From the NCBI GenBank assembly GCA_005879805.1, contig VBKL01000046.1, positions 18,139 to 82,138 on the forward strand: 64,000 nucleotides of DNA, in the 5' to 3' direction. This document shows positions 47,556 through 55,915 of this stretch, piece after piece. The position numbers and the translations under genes are program-made. Every line of letters begins with the position of its first letter. Within the stretch, counting starts at the first letter, position 1. The stretch comes from Deltaproteobacteria bacterium. GTDB taxonomy: Bacteria > Myxococcota > Myxococcia > Myxococcales > 40CM-4-68-19. The notes below the pieces were generated by a model. That model did not search any database. It had not been told where the DNA came from and worked only from the letters and a program-made list of their open reading frames with translations.

Positions 47556-49529
47556 TCACCGGACATTGGCCGTCACCGACGCGTTTGCGCCGAGCGTGAA
47601 CGTGCATGTCTTCGTCGTGCTGCCACCGCTCGAGCACGCGCCCGACCAGACAGCGGACCGGCCGTTCGTGGCTTGGAGCGAGATGCGGGTTCCGACCGCG
47701 AAGCTTGCGGAACCAGTCGTGCCGACGTGAACGGAAAGCCCCGCGGGAGTGGAGAAGACGCTCTCGCCACTCCGGCCGGAAGCGGTCAGAGTCAGAGTTG
47801 CTGCGCCGCCGCCACTACCGCCGGAGGCGTTGAAGAAGAGAGCATTCTGCTTCGAAACGCCGGCGTACGTCGCTGTGATCAGGACCGACGACATGTTGCA
47901 CGTGGGGCCCGTGGTCCCGTTGAAGCTCGCCTGGGTCTGCCCCGCGGCCACCGTCACGCTCGCGGGAACCTGTGCGTTGCTCGTGCTGCTCGAGGAGAGC
48001 GCGACCACCGCGCCCCCGGCCGGAGCGGCGTCGGTCAGCGTGACGGTGCCCACCGTCGAAAAGCCGCAAGTCCCGCTCGAAGGAGTCATGACGAGCGACG
48101 ACAGTGCGGGTCCGGTGGAACCACCAGGATTGATGGTTATGTTCGCGCTCGCAGAGCTGTTGCTCCAGGGGGCGCTCGCCGCGACCGTTACGAAGTCCTG
48201 CGAGGCCACCGGCTTGGTGGAGATCGTGAAGGACGCGCTCTTCGACCCCTGGGCCACGGTAAGGGGCCCCGTGCAAGCCGGTGTGCCCGTGCAGCCCGGG
48301 AAGGTCGCAAGCTGCGCGCCCGAGATGTTTCCCTCGGCGATCCGCACCGAAACCGTCGAGTTCGCGTCGCTTGCGAGCACGACCCGGTTGAGGCCCACGG
48401 TCCCGGTGAGCGATGCGCCGCCGGTCACCGTGGAGGGCGTGAGCGTGACGGATTGGACGGCGAGCGGTGGTGGGGTCACGACGACGTTCTGGGACAGGGT
48501 GGCGCCCCCGCCGCTGGTGGCGCTGACGGTCGCGGAGACATTCGACGTGAAGGCGCTCGACGCCGTCAGGGTTCCCGCGGTGAAGTTCGAGGTGCAACCC
48601 GCGTCGATGGTGAAGCTGCCGTCGCTGACGAAGGCGTTCGCGGGGTTGCTCGTCACGGTCCCCCTGGTCCCGCCCACGGGAGCTGGTGTCGAGGCTGCAA
48701 GGGTTCCATGAGTGAAAACGTTGCTGCCTCCCGGGATGGTCGAGATCGGGCTTCCGTTCGCATCCGTGACGCTGAACGACTGCAGCGGCGGTTTGGGAAG
48801 CGTTCCACCGGGGTTGAGGGTCAGCGGGTTGGTCACGGAAACCAGGTTACGAAGCGCCCCGCTGGAATCGTTGAAGCTGATGAGGGTCCACAAAGGGACG
48901 TTCTTGGTCGAGGCGACGACGTTGGTTGGCTCGATCCAGCTCACCGAAGTGGCATTGGGCTGGAGGAGGAGCGGTACGTCGCAGAGCGGGGGAACATCCG
49001 CCGTGGTTCCTTGGAAATTCACGACTGCATAGGGACTGTGGGGGTTGTTGAGCGTCGCCGTCATCGTGACGTAGCTTCCGCCGGTCGTCGCGTTGGTCGA
49101 GAACGTCAGCGGGGCAGGCCCCGTGAAACAGGCATCGTTGGCGACGGGAGTCGCGGTCCCGATGTTGGCGGTGACCGGCGTGTCGCCGGGCCCGGTCAGG
49201 CATCCGACCGAACAGCTCTGGGCGAGCGTGCAATTGCCTGTGGTACCCCGCGGCCCACCCGTGCACGTATAGATGAGCCCTGGAGTGCAATTGTCGATGA
49301 AGGCTCCCCCGCAGAGCTGCCCCTGGTAGGGATTGCCTTGCACGTTGGTGGCAGTGCAGGTCTGCACGAGCGCGGAGCTTCGTGTCTCGGTGCGAGGGGA
49401 ATCATCCGCGGCAGGTAAATCCCCTCCGCAGGCTCCGGCAAAGAAGAACAACCCGGACAGGACCACGCTCAGGGCCCGCAGGCAGGAGTTCGCACGTACT
49501 GCATGCGGATTCGCAGGACAGAGCTTCAT
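47556..49529 (-). CDS. Large secreted lipoprotein with Ig-like repeats
   Basis: VVLSGLFFFAGACGG leader; Cys-rich N-terminal; repeated VQSVTLTPSTVTGGASLTGTVGLN-type modules. Confidence 0.8.
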   Translation of the reverse strand: MKLCPANPHAVRANSCLRALSVVLSGLFFFAGACGGDLPAADDSPRTETRSSALVQTCTATNVQGNPYQGQLCGGAFIDNCTPGLIYTCTGGPRGTTGNCTLAQSCSVGCLTGPGDTPVTANIGTATPVANDACFTGPAPLTFSTNATTGGSYVTMTATLNNPHSPYAVVNFQGTTADVPPLCDVPLLLQPNATSVSWIEPTNVVASTKNVPLWTLISFNDSSGALRNLVSVTNPLTLNPGGTLPKPPLQSFSVTDANGSPISTIPGGSNVFTHGTLAASTPAPVGGTRGTVTSNPANAFVSDGSFTIDAGCTSNFTAGTLTASSAFTSNVSATVSATSGGGATLSQNVVVTPPPLAVQSVTLTPSTVTGGASLTGTVGLNRVVLASDANSTVSVRIAEGNISGAQLATFPGCTGTPACTGPLTVAQGSKSASFTISTKPVASQDFVTVAASAPWSNSSASANITINPGGSTGPALSSLVMTPSSGTCGFSTVGTVTLTDAAPAGGAVVALSSSSTSNAQVPASVTVAAGQTQASFNGTTGPTCNMSSVLITATYAGVSKQNALFFNASGGSGGGAATLTLTASGRSGESVFSTPAGLSVHVGTTGSASFAVGTRISLQATNGRSAVWSGACSSGGSTTKTCTFTLGANASVTANVR

Positions 49530-50175
49530 CGAACACTCCCTTCCTTCCCCCCGCCTTCTTCTCGGCTGGGAACCTATGCACCAACCGGGGTTTTCAGTAA
49601 TCACTTTGTGTATCGACTCTGCGCTCGTCAGCTTGCCGATCTCGATTCGGCGAGGTTTCGTCGACGGGCCTCGGGTTACGAGCGTGCTGCCACGTAGGCG
49701 AATTCGCGGATGGAGCGAGCATCTCGCGGCCTCCAGTTGCCGCTTCGCTGCTCGACCTGCGGTGGGAGGCCGTGCGACATGTAGTCCGTCGATTCGCAAA
49801 GAGTTCGTACGGGAATCATCCGAGCTTGACTGCGCATTCGACAATCACTCGCGGTTTTTCACTGCGCGTACGTTTAGCTCCACTGTCTTTTTGCTGGGGC
49901 CGTCTTGCCGTCAAAGCACTCGACGCTCCCCCCGTCCGAGGCGGACCGCAATGCAAGTGAACCTTTGAGCAGGCTGGAACTTATTACAAAAACCGGAGAC
50001 GAGTCGTCGATAGCAAGACCCATTTATTGATTTACTGACCGGACTTACAGGATCCCACGTAACGCGTTAACGCAAGACGCTCCTCGTCCGGCCGAGCGCT
50101 TTGAAAAAACATGCCATGTTGTTCCGCAAGTGCCAGATTCGCGGTCGAGAGCATTGGGGTGGGCGAGGAGGCACT

Positions 50176-51243
50176 GTGACCAGCAAGCGGTTGACTTATG
50201 CAGGATTGCTCATCGCTGTCGTCGGGTGTGGCGGCAACGACACCTTCGGTACTCGCGACATTGCCAGCGGCGAATCGACTACTAGCGGTCTGAAGTGGAT
50301 CACCGGGTTCGGCGGCTCCCAGAGCCAGGCGTACGGAGTGTCTTCCACGGGTGCGGTCGTGGTGGGATGGGCCGCCAACTCCGCGTCTCAGTACCGTGCG
50401 TTCCGCTGGACGGCGACCAGCATGCAGGACCTCGGCAACTTCGGATATGCGTTCGCCGAGGCGTACGGGGTCTCGGGCGACGGCTCGGTGGTGGTGGGAC
50501 AGGCCTGGGATGCAAGCTTCGACCAGCGCGCGTTCCGCTGGACCTCAGCGGGTGGTCTGCAAGACATCGGCACGCTGGGCGGATCGTATGCCGAGGCAGC
50601 GAAGGTCTCCGCCAACGGTCTGGTCATAGTCGGAGACTCCTACGACGCCAGCAGCAACACGCATGCTTTTCGCTGGACTGCCGCATCGGGGATGCAGGAT
50701 CTCGGCATCTGGCCGGGAGGCTTCTATAGCTACGCCTACGGAGTGTCCGCCGATGGTTCGGTGGTAGTCGGGGCTGCAGAGGACACGACCGGGAATTGGC
50801 AGGCGTACCGGTGGACGGCTGCCACCGGGAAGCATTGGCTCGGCACGCTTGGCGGTCTCTCCAGCGAGGCGTTCGGCGTATCGGCGGACGGCTCGATCGT
50901 GGTCGGAAGATCGACGGACGCGAACAACAACCGGCTTGCGTTCCGCTGGACCGCGGCAGGCGGGATGAAGGCCATCGGCACCCTGGGCGGCCTCGACAGC
51001 GAGGCGTTCGACGTTTCCGGCGACGGTTCCGTCGTCGTCGGCGATTCCTCGACCGCGGGCGGCCTGGGTCGGGCGTTCCGCTGGACCGCGGCGACCGGGA
51101 TGCAGAACCTGAGCGCGCTCTACGCGGGCAACGGCGCGTCGTATCTCTCCACCGCGAACGCCGTGTCTTCCGACGGAGCGCACGTCGTCGGCTACGGCTA
51201 CAACTCGGGCGCGCGGACTTATCAGGCGTTCGAAACCAACTGA
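50176..51243 (+). CDS. HAF-repeat lipoprotein
   Basis: Repeats of the form AYGVSSTGAVVVGWA...AFRWT...MQDLGNFG; AKVSANGLVIVGDS...HAFRWTAASGMQDLGIWPGG. Confidence 0.85.
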   Translation: MTSKRLTYAGLLIAVVGCGGNDTFGTRDIASGESTTSGLKWITGFGGSQSQAYGVSSTGAVVVGWAANSASQYRAFRWTATSMQDLGNFGYAFAEAYGVSGDGSVVVGQAWDASFDQRAFRWTSAGGLQDIGTLGGSYAEAAKVSANGLVIVGDSYDASSNTHAFRWTAASGMQDLGIWPGGFYSYAYGVSADGSVVVGAAEDTTGNWQAYRWTAATGKHWLGTLGGLSSEAFGVSADGSIVVGRSTDANNNRLAFRWTAAGGMKAIGTLGGLDSEAFDVSGDGSVVVGDSSTAGGLGRAFRWTAATGMQNLSALYAGNGASYLSTANAVSSDGAHVVGYGYNSGARTYQAFETN

Positions 51244-51280
51244 GTCGCCTACTCGGCGTTGAAGTAGGCGCCGACGCGCC

Positions 51281-51600
51281 TCACGACTCCGACTGCACGA
51301 TGCCCGCCCGGATCGCATACCGGACGAGGCCTGCGATTCCATGGATGCCGAGCCGATCCATCAGCTCGGTGCGGTGGCTGTCGACCGTCTTCAAGCTCAG
51401 GTCGAGCTGCTGCGCGATCTCCTTGCTCGAGCGCCCCTCGGCGATGAGCTGGAGGATCTCGCGCTGGCGGGCCGAGAGGATCTCGAAGGGTCCCCGTGCG
51501 CGCCTCTCGCCGCGGGACAGCGCATCCACGACCGTCCTCGAGATGGCCGGGCTGAGCCACGTCTGGCCGCGCGCCACCGCGCGCAAGGCCTGCTCCAGCT
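51281..51600 (-). pseudogene. LuxR/NarL-type response regulator lacking its receiver domain
   Basis: ELEQALRAVARGQTWLSPAISRTVVDAL...LSARQREILQLIAEGRSSKEIAQQLDLSLKTVDSHRTELMDRLGIHG; in-frame stop just upstream of ELEQAL. Confidence 0.65.
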
Positions 51601-52674
51601 CTCCACGACTTCAACAACGTCCTGGTGGCAATCCTTACCTCGAGCTCGCTGCTCCTTGACGAGTTGCCCGAAGGCGATCCGCGGCGGGGCGAGGCGCTGG
51701 AAATCCGCATCGCCGCGGAGCGCGCTGCTTCGCTGACACGCCAGCTGCTCGCCTTCCTGCGTTCGCAGGCGCTCGAGCGCCAGCTCATCGATCTGAACGC
51801 GCTGGTGATGGGCGTGGAAAAGATGCTCCGCCGCCTGATAGGCGCAAACATCGAGCTGTCGACTTCATTCGCTGAAGGGCTCGGCCTGATCGAGGTGCCG
51901 CCCGGGCAGATGGAACAGGTGATCGTCAACCTGGTCATCAATGCCCGGGACGCGATGCCTTCGGGTGGCAAGCTCCGCATCGAGACTTCCGAGGTCGAAG
52001 ACGCCACAGCGGGGAATTCCGTGGCGGGCAAGCAGGTGATGCTGTCGATCAGCGACACCGGCGTGGGCATGAGCCCCGAAACGCAGCGGCATCTTTTCGA
52101 GCCTTTCTACACCACCAAGCCCCAGGGAAAGGGAACGGGGCTCGGACGGTTCACCTCGCAGGCGATCGTGACCCGGAGCGGCGGGTCGATCGCGGTCGAG
52201 AGCCATCCGGGCGCAGGCACCGTCTTCAAGATCTTCCTGCCGCTGGCCACGCGGGAAGCGCGGGCCGGCGGCAGTCGGGGCGCCCCCGAGGAAATCGCTC
52301 GCGGCAGCGAGACCGTGCTCCTCGTCGAGGACGACGAGCAACTGCGCGGTGTCGTGCAGAGGGTCCTCGAGCAGAACGGGTACCGGGTCCTGGCGGCGCG
52401 CGACAGCGCTGAGGCGATGGAGATCAGCGACTCCTTCGCCGGCGAAGTGCAGCTGGTCTTGACCGATGTCGTGTTGCCGGGCCTGAGCGGGCCGGAACTG
52501 GTCGAGCGCCTGCGTACCGAGCGATCCTCCCTGCACGCGCTCTACATGTCCGGGTATCCGGAGCCGTCTGACCCGGGGAAGAGCGATCTCGATCCGACCG
52601 TGAACCTGATCGAGAAACCGTTCGCTCCCGACGAGATCCTGCGGAGGGTACGCCGCGCGCTCGATGCGCGGTGA
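51601..52674 (+). pseudogene. Histidine kinase C-terminal part (H-box onward) plus receiver domain, N-terminus missing
   Basis: LHDFNNVLVAILTSSSLLLDEL; IVNLVINARDAMPSGG; DTGVGMSPETQRHLFEPFYTTKPQGKGTGLG; receiver VLLVEDDEQLRGVVQRVL. Confidence 0.75.
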
Positions 52675-52739
52675 CTCGTACACCAGGCGGCTCGCGCAGC
52701 CGCCGCGGGAAGTGGGGCGCTAGCGCTGCTCACGTTGGG

Positions 52740-52773
52740 GGTCGCTCTCGCCCCCAAGGAGGCGAGAGCGACC
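52740..52773. terminator. Perfect 13-bp hairpin between convergent genes
   Basis: ggtcgctctcgcc - cccaagga - ggcgagagcgacc. Confidence 0.6.
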
Positions 52774-52788
52774 ACCTGATCTTCCTGG

Positions 52789-53166
52789 TCAGAACGGGAA
52801 GGCGATGTCGATGCGCAGCCCGCTGTCGAGGTCGTGGCAGCGATCGGCGTACCAGCGGTCGAACCGGACGCGCTCGCGCCAGCCGTGCCGGTGCGAGTAG
52901 AACTCGGCGCGGCGCTCTTCCAGGGCCCGGCGCTCGCGGGCCCGCTCCGCTTCCCACCGCTCGTGGCGGTAGTAACGCATCGGGGCGAAGCGGGGCGCGG
53001 GCATGGCGCGCACCGGTTCCGAGTACGGGGCCCGAGCGGGCTGGGAGTACGGCGCATGGTCCCGGGGCTCGCCGCGGTACCCGCGCTCGTCGGCGCGGGC
53101 GGGGGAAGCGGCGAGGGAGACGATTCCGACGGCGGCGATTGCGACTGCGGAGATGAGCTTCTTCAT
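52789..53166 (-). CDS. Small secreted Arg/Tyr/His-rich protein
   Basis: Signal peptide MKKLISAVAIAAVGIVSLAASPARA; 126 aa. Confidence 0.65.
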   Translation of the reverse strand: MKKLISAVAIAAVGIVSLAASPARADERGYRGEPRDHAPYSQPARAPYSEPVRAMPAPRFAPMRYYRHERWEAERARERRALEERRAEFYSHRHGWRERVRFDRWYADRCHDLDSGLRIDIAFPF

Positions 53167-53297
53167 TGGGGTTTCCTCCTCGTGGCCTTCAAGGATGAGA
53201 TGCCCCGGCCGCCCCGGATATTGAGGCGCAAACAAGCCTTAACAATGGGCTCAGGCGGCGTTTCCACCACCTTTGAATACGCGCGAGCGATTCGAGG

Positions 53298-54161
53298 CTA
53301 TGGCTTCGGATGCGCGTACAGCCAGTCGATCACCCGCGTGCCGAAGTCCGGTGTGAGGTTGGGCGAATGCCCGCTGCCGCGCAGCGTCCAGAGCTGGACC
53401 TCGATGCCTTTCGGGCAGGCGCCGTAGGCGTCGATCGCCGTCTCGCTACCGGCGATGTCCCGGTCGAGGTCGAGCGCCACCCCCGTCGAGAGCAAAGGGC
53501 CGGTGCAGGCGTCGTTGCGCGCCCAGGTCGCGACGGTGTCGTGCGCCGACGGCGAGGACTGCACGCCGTTGACGAACGGCCCGCCATCGTAGGTGATGAC
53601 GTCGTCGTGGTCGCCGTGCACCTCGACGACCGAGACCGGCGAGGTGGTCGCGCACTGCGACTGGACGCTCGTCACCGCGCCCGCGAGGCTGATGATCGCG
53701 GCGATCTTCGGCGAGATGTCGCATGCGAGCCGGTGCGTCATGAAGGCGCCGACCGAGTAGCCGACGACGTAGACGCGCTTCGGATCGATCGGGTGCTTCG
53801 CGGCGACGTCGTCGATCAGCGCGGCGAGATAGATGCGATCGTACGGCGGCAGGTCGATGGTCCCCGCGTTCCAGGTGGAGACCCCCGCCCTGTTGAAGGT
53901 ACCGTCCGGCATCGCCAGCCAGAAGTTGCGCGCGGCAGCGAGCGGGCGGAGCTCGAGATCCGTCCCGATCTCCTGGCCGCTCCCGCCCTGCCCGTGAAGA
54001 ACGACGACCAGCGGCGAAGCGGTCGTCGCGTCCGCAGGTGCATCGAGAGAGTACGGGCGCTCCTTGAGGATGACCGCGGGATCCTTGCTCTCGACCGTGC
54101 CTTGGCGAACGTCGCAGGCAGCGCCAAGGAGCGCGAGGGCAGCGATGCACATGTGTCTCAT
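53298..54161 (-). CDS. Alpha/beta hydrolase lipoprotein (PHB depolymerase/LpqC-like esterase)
   Basis: LALLGAAC lipobox; PLVVVLHGQGGSGQEIG; VYVVGYSVGAFMTHRLAC; HGDHDDVITYDGG; RGSGHSPNL. Confidence 0.85.
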   Translation of the reverse strand: MRHMCIAALALLGAACDVRQGTVESKDPAVILKERPYSLDAPADATTASPLVVVLHGQGGSGQEIGTDLELRPLAAARNFWLAMPDGTFNRAGVSTWNAGTIDLPPYDRIYLAALIDDVAAKHPIDPKRVYVVGYSVGAFMTHRLACDISPKIAAIISLAGAVTSVQSQCATTSPVSVVEVHGDHDDVITYDGGPFVNGVQSSPSAHDTVATWARNDACTGPLLSTGVALDLDRDIAGSETAIDAYGACPKGIEVQLWTLRGSGHSPNLTPDFGTRVIDWLYAHPKP

Positions 54162-54223
54162 CGGTGCGCAGACGGCGCGCGCCGCCGGATATTCGCGAGC
54201 AGAGGTCGCGAGGATGCGATGCA

Positions 54224-55915
54224 TCAGCGCCCCCGCTCTTCCAGGGCGCGGGCGCGGATCGCCGAGAGCGTCGTCGAAGGCGTGATCGCTTCTTCGGGGA
54301 TCCGGATCTCGATGAGCGCGGGCCCGCCGGCGGCGAGCGCGCGATCCAGGGCCGGGCCGAATTCCGCCGTGGCCTGCACGAGCTCGCCGTGCGCTCCGAA
54401 CGAGCGGGCGTAGGCGGCGAAGTCGGGATTGACCAGCCCGGTGGCGAACACACGGCCGGGGTAGTTTCGCTCCTGGTGCATGCGGATGGTGCCGTACTGG
54501 CTGTTGTTGACGACGATGACGACGACCGCCAGGCGGTGCCGCACCGCGGTGGCGAGCTCCTGCCCGGTCATGAGGAAGCAGCCGTCCCCGGCAAACGCGA
54601 TCACCGTCCGATCGGGATGCACCGACTTGGCGGCGATGGCCGCCGGCAGGCCGTAGCCCATCGCTCCGCTGCTCGGCCCTAGCTGCGACTTGAATCGGCG
54701 GTATTGATGGAAGCGGTGGATCCAGGAGGTGTAGTTGCCGGCGCCGTTGGCGATGATGGTGTCGGGCGGGAGGCGATCGCGCAGGGAGCGGACGATCTCG
54801 GCCAGCTGCACCGGACCGGGGATCTTCACCGGCGTGCACCAGGCAAGGTAGTCGGCGCGGACGGCGGCGCTCTCCGCGGCCCAGACGGGCGCGGTCGCAG
54901 GCTCGAGGCGGGCGAGCGCTGCCGCCAATTCCGGCATGCCAGAATTGATGGGCAGGTCCGCGGCATAGACGCGGCCCAGCTCCTCGGCGCCCGAGTGGAC
55001 GTGCACGAGCGTCTGTCGCGGCGACGGCACCTCGAAAAGGGAGTAGCCGCTCGTCGTCACTTCGCCGAGTCGCGGCCCGAAAACGAGGGCGAGGTCCGCT
55101 TCCCGTATCCGTTGCGCAAGTTTGGGATTGATGCCGATTCCGACGTCACCAGCATAAAGCGGATGGGCGTTGTCGAAGAGGTCCTGGAAACGGAAGGCGC
55201 AGGAGATGGGAAGCTTCCAGGATTCGGCGAAGCGGCGCAGATCGTCGCACGCCTCGGCCGTCCATCCGCTGCCGCCGAGGATTGCGATCGGGCGCCGCGC
55301 CGCCGAGAGCATCGATCGCAGCCGCGACATCTGGTCCGCGGAGGGTGAGGCGGCAACCCGTTGCGCGCGGGGAGCGGCCTTCGCCACGGCCTGTTCGGTG
55401 AGCATGTCCTCGGGAAGGGCGAGGACCACGGGTCCCGGCCGCCCCGACATCGCCGTGTGGAAAGCGTGGCTCAGGTACTCCGGGATGCGGCGCGGGTCGT
55501 CCACCTGCGCGACCCATTTGGAGAGCTGGCCGAACATGCGCCGGTAGTCGATCTCCTGGAATGCCTCGCGATCGAGGACGTCGCGGCGGGCTTGTCCGAC
55601 GAGGAGCAGGAGCGGCGTCGAGTCCTGGAAGGCGGTGTGGATGCCCACCGAGGCGTGGGTCGCGCCCGGGCCTCGCGTGACGAGGGCGATGCCGGGGCGG
55701 CCGGTGAGCTTTCCGTAGGCATCCGCCATGTTCGCGGCGCCGCCTTCGTGCCGGCAGACGATGACGCGGACCTCTTCCTGCGCGTCGTGGAGGGCGTCGA
55801 GAAGACCGAGGTGGCTTTCGCCAGGGACGCAGAAGACGTGGTCGGCGCCCTGGGCGACGAGGGTCCGGGCCAGGATCTCGCCGCCGGTGCCGGAGAGGGG
55901 GGCGGGGGGGAGCAT
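54224..55915 (-). CDS. Thiamine-pyrophosphate-dependent enzyme (acetolactate synthase large-subunit-like)
   Basis: VFCVPGESHLGLLDAL, HEGGAANMADAYGKLTGRPGIALVTRGPGATHA, GAMGYGLPAAIAAK, GDGCFLMTGQELATAVRH...NNSQYGTI. Confidence 0.94.
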   Translation of the reverse strand: MLPPAPLSGTGGEILARTLVAQGADHVFCVPGESHLGLLDALHDAQEEVRVIVCRHEGGAANMADAYGKLTGRPGIALVTRGPGATHASVGIHTAFQDSTPLLLLVGQARRDVLDREAFQEIDYRRMFGQLSKWVAQVDDPRRIPEYLSHAFHTAMSGRPGPVVLALPEDMLTEQAVAKAAPRAQRVAASPSADQMSRLRSMLSAARRPIAILGGSGWTAEACDDLRRFAESWKLPISCAFRFQDLFDNAHPLYAGDVGIGINPKLAQRIREADLALVFGPRLGEVTTSGYSLFEVPSPRQTLVHVHSGAEELGRVYAADLPINSGMPELAAALARLEPATAPVWAAESAAVRADYLAWCTPVKIPGPVQLAEIVRSLRDRLPPDTIIANGAGNYTSWIHRFHQYRRFKSQLGPSSGAMGYGLPAAIAAKSVHPDRTVIAFAGDGCFLMTGQELATAVRHRLAVVVIVVNNSQYGTIRMHQERNYPGRVFATGLVNPDFAAYARSFGAHGELVQATAEFGPALDRALAAGGPALIEIRIPEEAITPSTTLSAIRARALEERGR

